The notes below the pieces were generated by a model, which did no database searches, had not been told where the DNA came from, and saw only the letters and a program-made list of their open reading frames with translations. From NCBI GenBank assembly GCA_037577475.1, contig CM075194.1:9394492-9458491 (forward strand): 64,000 nucleotides of DNA, read 5' to 3'. This document shows, piece after piece, positions 1-12,200 of the stretch (the first letter of the stretch is position 1; each line of letters begins with the position of its first letter). Source of the stretch: Chaunax sp. Z400 (Eukaryota > Chordata > Actinopteri > Lophiiformes > Chaunacidae). The translations under genes were made by a program, and so were the position numbers.

Positions 1-2178
1 AACATGACACTAGTACAGTGTTCTACCTTGTTCTTCTCTTCACGAGGCAGGAAAACCTTAACAGAGGGAATGTAGCTTATATGTTTGTCATTTTATAGCA
101 GAAGAAAAAGTTGTCACATCATAGCACAATGTATATATAATTAGTTTGTGGAACTCTTTTCATGCCTTCCACCCCTCCCCACTCAGCTTCTTCTTTTTTT
201 TCATCCTTCCTTCCCATACAGAATTTCCTTGTTTCTCTTTTTTCAAACATTTACCCACATGCTTTGCCACTCATCCTTTACTTTTTAAACCTCCTCCTCC
301 AGTAATTCACCATAGTGGTGTTACATAACTTCCTCAGTAAACTCTATAAACTTTCTTGGTTGACTGCCAGCTTTTCCATTCACTTAGACACTCCCCCACC
401 CCCCCTTTCCGTTCACAATGCATTGTCTTTCATTGTAAAACAGGAAGTGTCCTTGTACAACCCATTTTCACTTATGAATCACACCAAAGCAATATTTTAT
501 ATTGGTAAAGCCTGCTAATGGAGAAGTTCGACATCATTTCTATTCCACCGGGACTCCTGTTTTACATTGGACCGCAGATTAAGCCCCACAGTCTGAAGTG
601 GCTTCACCCATCCTTATAATTACAGTGTGAAGGTGTCACTGCCCATTTCTCCTTCATCCTTGCTCGTAAGTCTGTGAGATAGAGGAGAAAAGGAGGCCAC
701 TTCAAACTGTTTGAGATGAAGCAAAAAAATGGTTAAAGTTTCTCTTCTCAGGAGAGTTGATTGTTCTCCTTCACTGCTAATGTCATCGCGTGTTATTGTT
801 ATTCTGTGTAGTGTTTGTGGTTAAGCATGTTTTCTTCATGTTTGAATGGTTTCATTTGAGGATCAGCAAAGATAAACGGGAATGTATGACAGAACCTATG
901 TGTGCAACTGTATCTCTCACCTGAGTTTCCTCAGGAGCTCAAGAAATAACACATCCTTCACTTTGTTATTCCACGTTTAATCAGTTCCCTTTTCTCCTGC
1001 ACCTCTGTTCCTTGTGAGAAAGTCTTTCTCCAGACCCGTGTCCTTGTCCTAACCCTTTGGAGTCAACCATTATTTTCCACACTCGTTGCCCTCAGAGCAA
1101 ACAGATCTCAGCTTAAGTACAATAATTGCTTGGCCTCACATTACCTCCTCATGCTCATCCAATGAAGAAATTAGCCTGTCAGGCTTCAGAGGCAGTTTAA
1201 CTGCACTCTGTGACACACAAACACAATATATATCTTGTTTCATTAATTTACATAGAAAGTGGAAAGAGAAAACCTTTTGAATTTCCAGATGAAGGTCTTA
1301 CTTACTCCTCCCCTGTAGACCTTACTAGTGTCTCAAAGTCTAATTATTATGTCTGGAGGAAAAGATGCATAGGTCTGATATGTGACATTTTTCCACTCCT
1401 CTATGCTGTGTACAAGAGACAATAAGTCTTAGATTGAAGTACAATAGTCAGACAATAATAACATTTATTCTAACATTTTATTTCACATTGTTTGTGGGAC
1501 TATGTTTTCCCAAGTTTCAAAATAGAAAAAAAGTCATCTTAAACCTTTATTTTATCCAAGTACATCACCCCGACCTGAAGGGTTTTATTCACAGATTGGG
1601 TTAGAGTAATACAAAGAGCCATGACAGTTTGGAATTACGCCAGTCTCCCACAAATTTCATCCAGATGAACTTGACTGCACATTTAAAGGACATGCTGCAG
1701 AGAAACAAACAACTCCCAAGTCAGCGATTTTAATTCATGGCTCTTTGCTTCTATAGAAATTTGTGTCTCTTCTCTAGCTTAACCTCTGCTCTTATGAATT
1801 GAAACAGAGGTGAATTTGGATATCAGCAGCAGTATAAAGTGTCTTCAGTCTGATGAGGACACAGGCAGGACGGACGAGCAAGAGATAAATATGGAATCAT
1901 AATGTGTGATAGTTTGTTTGATGTGTTTTTCTCTCATACTGCAGATCAATGCTCCAGAGTGCATTTGATTGAGCTGTGTGAATAGATCGATCCTAGACTT
2001 CTGCTTTGTTTGTTTTGCATTTAAGATGACCAACTTGGTGTAATACTTACAATGCCTTCAGTCTCTCTCCCTCTGTACTGCCCTATGTAATCATAACCCT
2101 TTGTATCAGTGAACATACGGTATTTCCCTCACCATTTCCCTGATTTTTCCCCTCTGTTTGTCCTATCACACACACACA

Positions 2179-2212
<34 letters not shown>

Positions 2213-2285
2213 ACCTGCCCTGCTCAATTTCCCATGTCTCACTCATTCACTCTCTTCCTCTGTCACTGCCCCCCCCCCCCTACAG
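1..2285. other. ddhd1 intron upstream of the first visible exon
   Basis: No coding exon with paired splice sites was recognised here. The stretch is AT-rich with scattered pyrimidine tracts. Its last 130 bases carry a CA microsatellite and a C run directly before the exon A acceptor. Because exon A starts inside a codon, this is intronic sequence of ddhd1. Confidence 0.7.
2167..2280. repeat. (CA)n microsatellite and C11-12 run at a splice acceptor
   Basis: About 46 bases of CA repeat (2167-2212, interrupted once by GA) are followed by C-rich sequence and a homopolymeric C run (about 2269-2280) that directly forms the polypyrimidine tract of ddhd1 exon A. Confidence 0.9.
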
Positions 2286-2414
2286 CCATCCACAGTCGAA
2301 AGCTGAGTCGGACCCATGTGGATTGGCACAGCGTGGATGAGGTATACCTCTACAGCGATGCCACCACTTCCAAAATTGCACGCACCGTCACCCAGAAACT
2401 GGGCTTCTCCAAAG
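2286..2414 (+). CDS. ddhd1: ddhd1 exon A (first exon in window)
   Basis: The exon opens with the last two bases of a split codon and then reads IHSRKLSRTHVDWHSVDEVY and on to TQKLGFSK, a stretch conserved in DDHD1. The acceptor is CTACAG after a pure run of C. The donor is AAAG|GTCTGT, leaving phase 1. No earlier coding exon was recognised in the window. Confidence 0.93.
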
Positions 2415-5400
2415 GTCTGTAATATCTTATAATCATTATTATTCCTATTATGTATAATTCTTCTCATAAGGCCAAACAGTTCCTTGATCGTACCATGTAT
2501 ATGTGAATGTATGAATTATTGAAAACAGGAATGGTGCAATATACGATATGTTGATGATGGAGTATTAAAGATTTTTATAGAACCAAATCCATGTTACACT
2601 TGAAATATAAACACTGCTGCATTTTCCCATAGTTCCTCTGTGAAGCCAATCATTAAGTCAAGCAAGACTAAGAACCACACTAGCAGCAGGACTGTACTTG
2701 GAATGGAGCGATGGTTTGATCTAAAAGCCAATGACCATCATGCGAACAATGACAATGCGAACAATGTTAGTTACCCAGTTCACCATCTTAGTTTTGTGTG
2801 ATTGCATGCTAACAGTTGCTAATTAGCAGTACAGCTGTAACAGATGGGAATGCCATTAATTTAGCAATGTTGGATAGATTAAAAGCTGCATTTGCAGTGT
2901 GCTACCATTTACTATTTAATCAAACGGTTGTTTGAACGTGGCTGGGTACAGTTCAGTCTCTTAACTGGATTAGCCCTGAAAATCACACAGTGTCCATCTG
3001 TTATTTTCAGGGGCTAGCAAAGTCCATTGGCACCTATCCCCTTGCCATGCACATGACTGGACCAGACTATAGATTCTAAATTAGGACATACCCAACATTG
3101 GACTCAGAACAGCATGTTACTTAAACACCACCAAGGAGATATTTATAGCCTGGGTTGGAAATGAGTGTATTAAGCAACGCAGTACAGAAAATTCTGTACA
3201 TATTTTTCACAAATGTTTCCCTTTTCAACTGTGCAAAAATCTCAAGCAAACTGTCCTGTCCTTGCTCCTCTTCCAGTCTCCAGCAGTGGAACACGGCTGC
3301 ATCGAGGTTATGTTGAGGAGGCCTCACCTGAGGACAGACCCCCTCAGACCACACACATTGTCTTTGTGGTCCATGGGATTGGACAGAAGATGGACCAGGG
3401 ACGCATCATTAAAAACACGGGAATGTAAGTTTGAAAAAAGGATCATTTAAGGATTTGCATGTATGTATGTTCCCTTATGCCCTAAAGACTACAGAGTTTT
3501 TCACTTTTGTATCATTTGAATTTGTGAAGGTGACGAAGTTTGAATGAAGATAAATCTCCAAATGTGATATTTGAATTGCCATGATTTCCAGACACATTCT
3601 GTCTCCCACATTGCTCATTCTACGTTCCCTGTGGCTTATATAGACAATATATAGACAACTCACTTCTTTCCTCTTTCTAGTTTTCAGCTCTGTCTGTAAT
3701 GACATACACAAAAGCTCAATAATACTATATTTGAATGACACATTTAGTATGGCTCTTCAGCACAAGCAGATGCAGTAATTAGGCGATATGCATGCAACAA
3801 AACATAAGGAAAATATTTAAAAACACTTTTTGTATCCTAATATTGTGTAAAAGTCTAGAAGAAATGCACACAGTATATCCAATCAATTTAGACATGTGGT
3901 ATCTGTTAAAACTTACATAAACTAACAATCAATCCTCATTTCAGGTCTGGGCTTTAATACGCAACAAATCTAACTTCTCAATGTGATTGACCAGCACAAA
4001 TAAAATTCAATTTCATCCCATTTTATTGGGCTGCTGGCAGAATTTTCAGAGATGGATATGTCACAACTTGGAAACCCCCAAAAAAAATTTTAGTATGGCC
4101 TGATGCTGCCAACTGATAATTTAACCATCTTGTTGACGTATTTTTATTTCGCAAAGGCCTAATTTTATGAGGAACCTGGTTGCCATGAATACTTGTGTAG
4201 AGGCTACAATGGGGACGTTATAAGAAGATGCCTGATAAAGCACACTGTCCTTGTCACACTGTCCTTGCCTTTGTCAGAGTGATACAACTCTGAATTCTCA
4301 CTGCAGCTCATCAGTGTAAAGGCTGTTGTTCAGTTTGGAATTGTTACTTAAACTAGGCACTGTCCTGTCTGTTTTTGTTTCTTTGTTGGATGTCCGTGTA
4401 AAGACATATCTGACCCTAAATGCCACTTATGATTATTACAGGCAATAGTACATAACATGCAGCAACTTTGCTCTGTGTGTCTGTGTGACAAAGTTATCGT
4501 CTGACCACTGCCCGCGGCTTAAGCCAGCTAAGCACATAAAGTAGACCAAGTCAAGCTGCAGAGCACTATAAGCCTTACTACCAGCTCGCGCCTGTGGATT
4601 ATGTGCAGTGCACATGCTGCAAGAGGAAAGATCAACCTGACATTTTTAGCCAGTTCCTTGATTTGTTGCTTTGTTGTTGTTGTTGTTTTTTCATATGTGA
4701 CCGTAATTAATTTCAACTTTGTGCCTTTAAGAGTGTCACCAACAGTAGTGAAAGAGGGAATCGTTTGGGCATTAAGGCATTGTTATGCTCCTACTATGTC
4801 AAAGCTCACCACCTAATTGATAATAAATAAAGCAGAAAGCGCTATAATGCTTTTAAGTTCCCCTGCACAGTCCTGCCAAAACCTACATTAGGTGCCCCAT
4901 TCGCAGACCAGTCACCTAAAAGCCTCTCCCAGCCTCCATTTAGCCATGTCAACATCCTACCTCCCCCTCACTCTCTTTGTGTATTTAGTGTATCCTGCGA
5001 GCTGCTGCTGCCCCATATACGACCAGTAGCATTGTAGTCATTGTGTGTGTGCTGCATGAGTGAAGCTGCTGCATCAGTGAGCACCAAAATGGTCATCACT
5101 CAGAACAAACACAGACCACCCAATCAATCTGTGGCAGGGCTGTATATACGTAGAGGATATTACTCACCTGTTCGGTACCTGTCGTTATAATGCACTGCTG
5201 TCCAGACAATGTGGTGATGACATTGTTTTCAAATCAAGCATTTTTTTTACTGCATTTTTTTTTGCATCTGAATGTTTTGGCACATCAGCAAACATGCATT
5301 CAAGTTCACTCTGAGGTAATGAAGTGTGAACTCATGTTCTCTCTGCTTTATCATGTCTGTGCAGGCTGAGGGAAGGTGTGAGGAAGATGGAGGAGAAGCA

Positions 5401-8400
5401 CTTTTCAGAGCAAAACAACGAGCACGTGGAGTTCCTGCCTGTCGAGTGGCGCTCCAAACTTGCACTGGATGGAGGTTAGTGTTTGTTTTGGGGGCTTTGG
5501 ACGACTGGTAACGGTACCCGTCCTTATACCAGCGTCACTGTGCAGATGTAGGCTAAAATGTACAAATAACAGAAGGGGCATGAAAGAAGGGCGGTGAGAT
5601 CAGATGACACAAGCTCTCCAGCTCTCCACTGAGTCAATAAAAAGTTGTTAAAAGGTTTTAATTATCCACCACACTGCATTACATTGCTGTATAATATTGA
5701 ATGTGTTTTTAATATCCCCAACATTATTATCTTTGCAGGGGTAGAATTGATAGCTTAGCCGCTGTTTTGGACTGCATTAGATTTTATAGGTTTAGTGTAA
5801 AGTAGCCACTGATTGTATGAATACAGGCACCATCTTGTGACATCAAATCTGTATTTTTTTACTATGATATTTCTCCCTTTGTTTTCTGTAGATACGGTAG
5901 ACTCTATAACACCAGACAAAGTGAGAGGGCTGAGGGATCTACTCAACAGCAGTGCCATGGACATCATGTACTACAACAGCCCCCTGTACCGGGATGAGGT
6001 GACAGCTGAATGCTTCCAGGAACAAAAATGTCGCCTTCTCTGTGACACACTACTTCCCCTTTAAACTTCTGCTCTCCTTTATCCCTCCAGATCACCAAGG
6101 GCTTAACCCAGGAGCTAAACAGACTCTACACACTTTTCTGCTCCCGGAACCCCGAGTTTGAGGAGAATGGAGGCAAAGTGTCCATTGTGTCCCACTCCCT
6201 CGGCTGTGTCATCACCTATGACATCATGACAGGATGGGATCCTGTGCGCTTCTGTCTGCAGGAGCATCACGCTGTGGAAGAAGAGCTTGACCTGCGCTGG
6301 ATGTCCTATGAGGAGAGGCACCTTTTAGAGCAGCTACGGCTCACAAGGACAAGGTAGAGCTTTGTTAATGTCGACTCCTAGCTTGTCCTCAAGCTAGTAT
6401 GGCTGCAAGAATCCTCTGCAGATTTGTGAGGAGACTTGAGATACAAGTGTTGATTACAGTACATATTTTAACAATTATTTGAGATAGCAGTGGCTGGATG
6501 TTAAATTTGGACATTTATGACACATTTCTAATTTACCTTCACCTTTCTCAATATGAACAGACAATACAAGCAGTTCATACCTTTCATATCAGACTTTGCT
6601 GTCATCTTTTTTGGCACCTGATACAGTGTGTTGTTTGTTCGATGACTGGCTTCAGGGCAGACATTCTCTATAGATGATGAGTGAATCAGTGTGTGTTCCA
6701 AGGCAGATTTATGTTATAGTAGAGGGATTATTGAAAGGATTTTATATGGGGCGATTTTAAAGATTTCAGATGATTTCAGAGATTTTGTTTGTTTTTTGGC
6801 TTATTACCATTTTGTCCCTTTCAGATTACGACAGCTTGAAAATCAGCTCCTCACACTGGAGGCCTCTAAACCCTCAGCACCCCCGGCTCTCAAATTTAAA
6901 GTAAGATCCATTATGTGAACGTTCTGCATGTGTAGCATTACAATATGGCATTTGTTTAAACTGACTAATAATAGTGATTTTAGCTAGTTTGTTTCAAGGG
7001 CATTTGTTTAGAAGACTAAATAACTGAATTGGGCATTATTTAAGTTTGGTTTTGTTCCTGTGAACTTTGATTATAATAATGTAATTATTTGTGGTACCCT
7101 TGAGTGTATTACAATAATATATTAGTGTATTATAAGAAAACAAAACAGAAGTAACTACACCTATGGTACTGCTGTTCACAGCATTGAATTGAGTGCCAAA
7201 GACTCCTTATATGACGTTTATATCACCTTGCACCTTTTGTTTCCCAGGTGGAAAACTTCTTCTGCATGGGTTCTCCTCTAGCGGTGTTCTTGGCCCTGAG
7301 AGGGATCCGACCTGGCACCAGCTGCCACCAGGACCACATCCTGCCCACCGCCATCTGCAGCAGGCTCTTCAATGTCTTCCACCCTACAGACCCTGTGGTC
7401 AGTCTCCCTTGATAATCCCAGCCCATGCAGATGCTCTCCCTCACTCAGGGTTATGACAAAAAACTATCAAGATTTGCTTCAATGTCTCTTAATTCTTGTT
7501 AACTAAGCCCAAAGGGTGTGACTTGATCCTGGACCTAATACGAGCAACTGCAATGCTGCAATTTCCCTCAGGGATTAATATAGTATTTCTGATTCTGATT
7601 TGAGAATCAATCAGTCAAGATGCTAAAAAATGTGCACAAAGACTTGAAATAGTAATTTATCAGTCTGGTAAACTGTTGTGTTGCTCTGTTCAGGCCTACA
7701 GACTGGAGCCCCTCATCCTTAAACATTACAGCAATGTTGCACCCATTCAGATCCACTGGTAAGAACTGGAATCTTACACATCATCAGACTCATATTATCC
7801 CTTGTTTGCACACAGAATGTTTGCATAGACTATTTGAATATTTGGGGTGTATTTTCTCTATCAGGTGTAGTGCCACCAACCCCACACCTTACGATGAGAT
7901 CCGGCCTACCTTCCTGACCCCGGTCAAAGACCCAACATCTGACACTGAGAGCATCCCCAGCCCAAGCACTTCTCCCGTCCTCGCCCGCAGGCACTATGGA
8001 GAGTCCATCACTAGTCTGGGGAAGGCCAGCATACTTGGTAAGACACCTACCACCTCTTCTCAAATTCTGGTTCACTCTTTCCTCTGATGGTGTTCATGAT
8101 TAGAACAGTCTTTCATGGAGAATACCTTAATACTGTTTTCTGTATATGATAGATAATAATGATTACTACAGTCCAGAGGAGTTTTGAAAATACTGAATAA
8201 CATTTAAATAGATTATATTTAACTACATATAAATGTGTGAGGGTATGTTACTGCAGTGAAGAAAAAAAATATTCTTTTCTTGATATATAGATTTTTTTCT
8301 ACGTTTTCTACTAATCCTGGTAATACTGAACAAATTAAAGTTCAGTCCTAAGATAGTCCTTATTCCAGGTAAAATCCATTCTCTCCTGTGACATTCAGTA

Positions 8401-9094
8401 TTTGAAGTTTTTTTAATGGGAGATCCTAACTTTGACTACAGCACTATATCAACAGTGCCATCTTGTGGACAGATGGAGAATGGGCTCATACCATTTCTAT
8501 GCTTTTAAATAAACTGAAGACTTTAAAAACACAGTAAGAAAAGCATTGCTGCAATTATTTTTTTTAACCACATCCTTCCCAACATATCTTTTTTTTCCCT
8601 TTCACCTTTGCTCACTCAATGTAGGGGCGGCAAGTATTGGCAAAGGCATCGGAGGCATCCTCTTCTCACGTTTCTCCCGCTCCAACAGCCAGCCCTCAGT
8701 GTCTTTAGTACTTGAGGGAGTGCCAAACACTGAGGAAGAGGAGCAGAAGCGGACAGAAAGCCAGTCAGCATACGGTCTCTCCACCATGACTCGGCCCACC
8801 TCGCCCACTCCTGACACATCACGTTAGTTCACTTAACCTGTCCAACACTAAACATTGACTCTCACCGGTTGGTTGGTCTTATAATGTCTCTGTTTCTGTC
8901 TTACAGTGGAACTGGAGCGTCGCATCGACTTTGAGCTCCGAGAGGGGCTGGTGGAGAGTCGCTATTGGTCAGCGGTGACCTCACACACTGGCTACTGGTG
9001 CTCACATGACATAGCACTCTTCCTGTTGACCTTCATATATAAGCAGAAGACGCCACCCTCTGACCCAGTGGAAGATACTACAGTGCCAGACTGA
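2286..9094 (+). CDS. ddhd1: DDHD1 phospholipase A1, C-terminal part (gene level, 11 exons)
   Basis: This is an intracellular phosphatidic-acid-preferring phospholipase A1 that removes the sn-1 acyl chain of phosphatidic acid and related lipids to give lysophospholipids. The family acts on cytosolic and mitochondrial/ER membranes. The coding exons are 2286-2414, 3277-3424, 5365-5474, 5892-5998, 6091-6353, 6825-6900, 7248-7397, 7694-7758, 7865-8037, 8625-8822 and 8907-9094. All junctions are GT/AG and the frame holds to a TGA at 9092-9094. Counting the first complete codon as 1, they give 534 residues. Visible landmarks are VVHGIGQKMDQG, the lipase elbow SHSLG with Ser200 (6196-6198), and DDHD-domain candidates Asp325, Asp480, His499 and Asp507. 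Human DDHD1 is about 900 residues from memory, so roughly the first 40% lies before base 1. Nothing suggests a pseudogene. Teleosts may carry two ddhd1 copies, and which one this is cannot be told here. Confidence 0.96.
2415..5364. other. ddhd1 introns between exons A-B and B-C
   Basis: Two introns (2415-3276 and 3425-5364) with consensus ends. Apart from short homopolymers I see no gene, RNA or repeat that I can name. Confidence 0.75.
3277..3424 (+). CDS. ddhd1: ddhd1 exon B (HG motif region)
   Basis: Acceptor CTCTTCCAG, donor GAAT|GTAAGT. It encodes SSSGTRLHRGYVEEA followed by THIVFVVHGIGQKMDQGRII, the start of the lipase core. The His-Gly pair in VVHGIG lies where such hydrolases usually form the oxyanion hole; this role is inferred from the fold. 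Confidence 0.95.
5365..5474 (+). CDS. ddhd1: ddhd1 exon C
   Basis: Acceptor TGTGCAG, donor GGAG|GTTAGT. Joined in frame to exon B it reads MLREGVRKMEEKHFSEQNNE and then HVEFLPVEWRSKLALDG, typical of DDHD1. The exon is 110 nt with split codons at both ends. Confidence 0.95.
5892..5998 (+). CDS. ddhd1: ddhd1 exon D
   Basis: Acceptor TTTCTGTAG, donor GATGAG|GTGACA. It encodes DTVDSITPDKVRGLRDLLNS followed by SAMDIMYYNSPLYRDE, almost identical to what I recall of human DDHD1. It ends on a complete codon. Confidence 0.95.
6091..6353 (+). CDS. ddhd1: ddhd1 exon E (catalytic serine, GxSxG-type motif)
   Basis: Acceptor CCCTCCAG, donor ACAAG|GTAGAG, 263 nt. It reads ITKGLTQELNRLYTLFCSRN and then GGKVSIVSHSLGCVITYDIM. 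The nucleophile serine of SHSLG is codon 6196-6198. The end of the exon (MSYEERHLLEQLRLTRTR) begins a charged helical linker towards the DDHD domain. The Ser role is family knowledge; the motif is seen directly. Confidence 0.96.
6825..6900 (+). CDS. ddhd1: ddhd1 exon F (linker)
   Basis: Acceptor CCTTTCAG, donor TTTAAA|GTAAGA, 76 nt. It encodes LRQLENQLLTLEASKPSAPP and then ALKFK. It is a short helical, coiled-coil-like linker that is less conserved than its neighbours but ends in the conserved ALKFK just before the DDHD domain. Confidence 0.93.
7248..7397 (+). CDS. ddhd1: ddhd1 exon G (start of DDHD domain)
   Basis: Acceptor TTTCCCAG, donor CTGTG|GTCAGT (weak but GT). It encodes VENFFCMGSPLAVFLALRGI and ends in FNVFHPTDPV. 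The Asp of TDP (7389-7391) is a candidate first conserved acidic residue of the DDHD set. The length is exactly 50 codons. Confidence 0.96.
7551..7601 (+). repeat. SINE/LINE 3' tail remnant
   Basis: The segment reads AATTTCCCTCAGGGATTAAT followed by a TATTTCTGATTCTGATT-like tail. From memory this resembles the 3' ends of common fish tRNA-derived SINEs and their partner LINEs. Only the tail is recognisable, so it is an old truncated insertion inside the ddhd1 G-H intron. It shares the tail logic of the more complete SINE at 43761-43995. Confidence 0.55.
7694..7758 (+). CDS. ddhd1: ddhd1 exon H
   Basis: Acceptor CTGTTCAG, donor CACTG|GTAAGA, 65 nt. It reads AYRLEPLILKHYSNVAPIQI and then H plus a split Trp codon. 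AYRLEPLILKHYSN is a DDHD-domain signature. Confidence 0.95.
7865..8037 (+). CDS. ddhd1: ddhd1 exon I
   Basis: Acceptor TCTATCAG, donor ACTTG|GTAAGA, 173 nt. It contains a Ser/Pro-rich loop (SIPSPSTSPVLARR) followed by HYGESITSLGKASIL. The proline-rich loop is a low-complexity insert within the DDHD domain and is also present in the human protein. Confidence 0.95.
8038..8624. other. ddhd1 intron I-J
   Basis: AT-rich intron with a CTCF-like motif on the minus strand at 8454-8468 (see separate entry). No coding content is visible. Confidence 0.75.
8454..8468 (-). promoter_or_regulatory. CTCF-like motif
   Basis: On the minus strand it reads CCACAAGATGGCACT, close to the CTCF core CCASYAGRKGGCRSY. 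It lies in a ddhd1 intron. Motif match only. Confidence 0.35.
8625..8822 (+). CDS. ddhd1: ddhd1 exon J (variable loop)
   Basis: Acceptor CAATGTAG, donor ATCAC|GTTAGT, 198 nt. It starts GAASIGKGIGGILFSRFSRS. It then becomes a Ser/Glu-rich, presumably disordered segment (NTEEEEQKRTESQ) that resembles the divergent part of human DDHD1 in composition only. Confidence 0.92.
8907..9094 (+). CDS. ddhd1: ddhd1 last exon (end of DDHD domain and stop)
   Basis: Acceptor GTCTTACAG. It reads ELERRIDFELREGLVESRYW and then SAVTSHTGYWCSHDIALFLL. The candidate catalytic or metal-site residues are Asp of RID (8927-8929), His of TSHT (8984-8986) and Asp of SHD (9008-9010). The TGA stop is 9092-9094. The acidic tail PSDPVEDTTVPD is short, as in the human protein. 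Confidence 0.96.
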
Positions 9095-9205
9095 GGAAGC
9101 ATATTTGTTTCAACACGTAAACACTTGAATGGTGTCTAATAACCCTGAAGGGGTTCTCCTCCCTATCAAGACATGAAAATAAATTTTTATTCATCAGTTT
9201 TTCCG
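9095..9205 (+). other. ddhd1: ddhd1 3' UTR (minimal) with AATAAA signal
   Basis: An AATAAA hexamer at 9178-9183 lies 84 bases after the stop codon, and T-rich sequence follows, so a short 3' UTR ending near 9200 is plausible. A longer 3' UTR cannot be excluded: the next 3 kb is AT-rich and lacks coding signal, and an ATTAAA at 12061-12066 could serve as a distal signal. Confidence 0.5.
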
Positions 9206-12200
9206 CTAGCTCTTTGTGATCCAGCTCTTTCAAAACTTGGGAGAGACAAACTGACTTCATTCCAAGATGTGCATTATCGTCACTTTTGTAGTTTGTACAA
9301 GATTGCGCACCTTGAGGGTGACTGTGTTGGACTAGGAATCCTTAAGGAGGTGCACCCTACGCCAGTATGACCACAAGCTACATAAAAGCATGGAATATGA
9401 CACAAAGAGTTTGACAAATCAGAGTTTATTGTCCCCAAAGGAGACATTTGGGATTTGTGATGATGATGTTATTTGATCCTGTTAATGAATGCTTACATTA
9501 AGTCTCTCTCCCACAGACTCATTCTGGAGCCTTGTGATACTCTTGTCAGAAGCAAAACCTTTAGCACCCACGTCTCAAAAAAAAAAACAACTTAAAAATG
9601 CAATGCCTTTCAAACTTGGCCAAATAATATTCCTGCAGATTATTTCTGTTTAGCTTTTCATAAAAACTTAGGGCATTATCCCTTTTAATAATAGTTTGGA
9701 AGTACAGATAAACATAGCAAACATTTTCAGTTTCACTTCCATTATTTATATTTTATTCTGTTTTTTTATGTTTGCCTCTGTCTAACATTACTTGACTTTT
9801 GAAAGACATATATACCAAATGAAAACAAGCAAATCGACATGTTGAGACAAATGTCTCTTACTAACACCACAGTTGACCAGTTGAACATTGCATTATTACT
9901 TTCCTTGTTCTAGGTTGCATACAAGTTTCAAGCATTTATATCATGGCATGTATATCTACGCTGTTAAAAAGGGTCGGACATGTATAGTTATTTTCTTACA
10001 CCCACTCTATGTCTAAAGTCTCTTGATGTCATTTGCTAGACACAAGATCTCACTCATCTTTATATTGATATCCAGATGAAATTAGTGCAACTAGATGTAT
10101 TTTTATTAACAGAAGAGATATTTTTCCTAACGATTTACAGACTCTTGTTGGCAGAAAACCCTGATCTCATCTTGGGGAAAAATAGGATTCAAACTTGCCG
10201 CCAAATAACATTTTTGTGTCTAGCTTACTAGCTGCTCGGCTTTAGTAATGCTAAGGCTAATTCATGCTCTCTGAAAAAGTAATTGTCAGAGGGTAAAAGT
10301 AGCTTCTTTTTTAATTGGAGGCTTCTGTGATCCATTGCATGCAACAATTGCTTCTCATTCGCCTTTTTTTTGTGTGACCAATTCACATTTCCCCCCCTTT
10401 GTGCAATGCATATGTCAACTTGTATTATTATTCATGTAAAAAAAAAAGAAAAGTGGTCTGCATTTTTTTGAAAGCCTGTTTTCCAGCCACTAGATGTGTC
10501 ACTGCGTAATTGACACTACTTGCAAATTTATTCTTAAAAAGAAAAACAATGTGGAGGCAACAAATCATGATTTGTATTTTCTGAAAATAACCTTGGCTGC
10601 TGGTAAATAATTACTCCAGTAATGATGGATCCTATGTCTGTCATATGAGGTCCTTTTAAAACACACTCCCAATAATTATGGAGAAGAAAATATACTGCCT
10701 TTGCATGGTGTCATATTAATAGTAAATGAAGGTTGTAACAAGAAGACATTGCAGAGAGTGCCAACACAAATCTAAGAAACTGCTTTGTGTTCTTTATTGT
10801 GTAGAAAACAAGTCATTATTGTTTTTGGTTTTTCAAATTAGTTGTAAGACATTTCCTCTGGATGAAGGAATGATATTAATGGCATTAATTAATGTTTATG
10901 GAGTCAGTTACATTTGACAAATTTTAATTATTGACCGTGTCAAATTTTCCTTGGATCCTACTTTTTGCAATAGCATAGCTATCATAGAGCTTATTTTATT
11001 GTACATTGGTCCAAGCTGCTGCTTTATTATTCCACACAATCAAGGGCTGCTGTTAACTGGTCCACCATTAACTGGAATCCATTTATTGGCTTTTATTTTC
11101 TATGTTACTTATGCAAAGGCCTACTTACTGAAACCAGGCTGCCTGTCAGATGACCAGATAGGTGACTAGGAAGTCTTATGGAAGCAGGGACAAATAAGGG
11201 AGAGTGATATGTACGTGTTTCTATATGGTCTGGTGGATTTTGCCCATTCATCAGATATGAATTGCACAAACATTATGTAGATCACGGCCTATTGATGATT
11301 TTATTTATTGCCGACATGTACATTAGATTGCGGAAAGCAGTTTTGACTTTAACTTTACTTGGACAGCAGGTGTGCAAAACAAGGACATTGCCATTGTTGC
11401 TTCTCCATCTTTATGTCACACTGTGTGGTTGTCAGACACAACAAATACATCTTGTAAGAGTTTGGACAGACCATCGCTACAATACCATTGCTCCTGCCTG
11501 TATCTTCCAAAATGTATGTGAAATTTGTACAATCTAGCAACCCTTGATTCAAGCACAGATTTTTCAACTGTACTCACTCTGCTTGCTACAAAACAAACAA
11601 CACTTTACCAAGATATGTTGTACTTTAGGCTATTAGCATTTAATGCACAGAATTTTGAATGACGGCGTATTTTTCTTGTTAAATGCACCACGAGCATCAG
11701 GGAAATGTCTGTTGTTACATGTTTTGTGGATTCAACGCTGATGTTGACACCAGTTTGAAGCCATTATGGAGTATAAATAATTAATCACAGATTGTCACAG
11801 ATGCGTCTTTTAAATATTCCAAGGCTAATAAGGAGAGACCTGCAGCCATGTGTAATCCGTTACTGGGTGAGAAAGAGAAATAAGCATTGAAGTTTATCGT
11901 TGGTCTATTGAATGAAATGTGTGCAATTTGTGTGTAACACTGTTGCTCTAACTGAATAGAAGTCTGGAAAAGTGTTTTTGTCTGTCCTTAGAGTTGTGCA
12001 ATAACCCATGCCTGTAATGGATTCTAACTGCCTTCCAAAGCACTGTATTTATTTTCTTTTATTAAAGCATTTCTTTTTCTTTTTTTTGGATACAGTGTCT
12101 ACTACTTCTTACTCTGTCTCATCCCACGTATGGTTGCAGGGGGAAAAGATTTGATTGGGGTTTGACTTTTCCAGTGGAAGATCGTCCCATTGCTCAGTTC

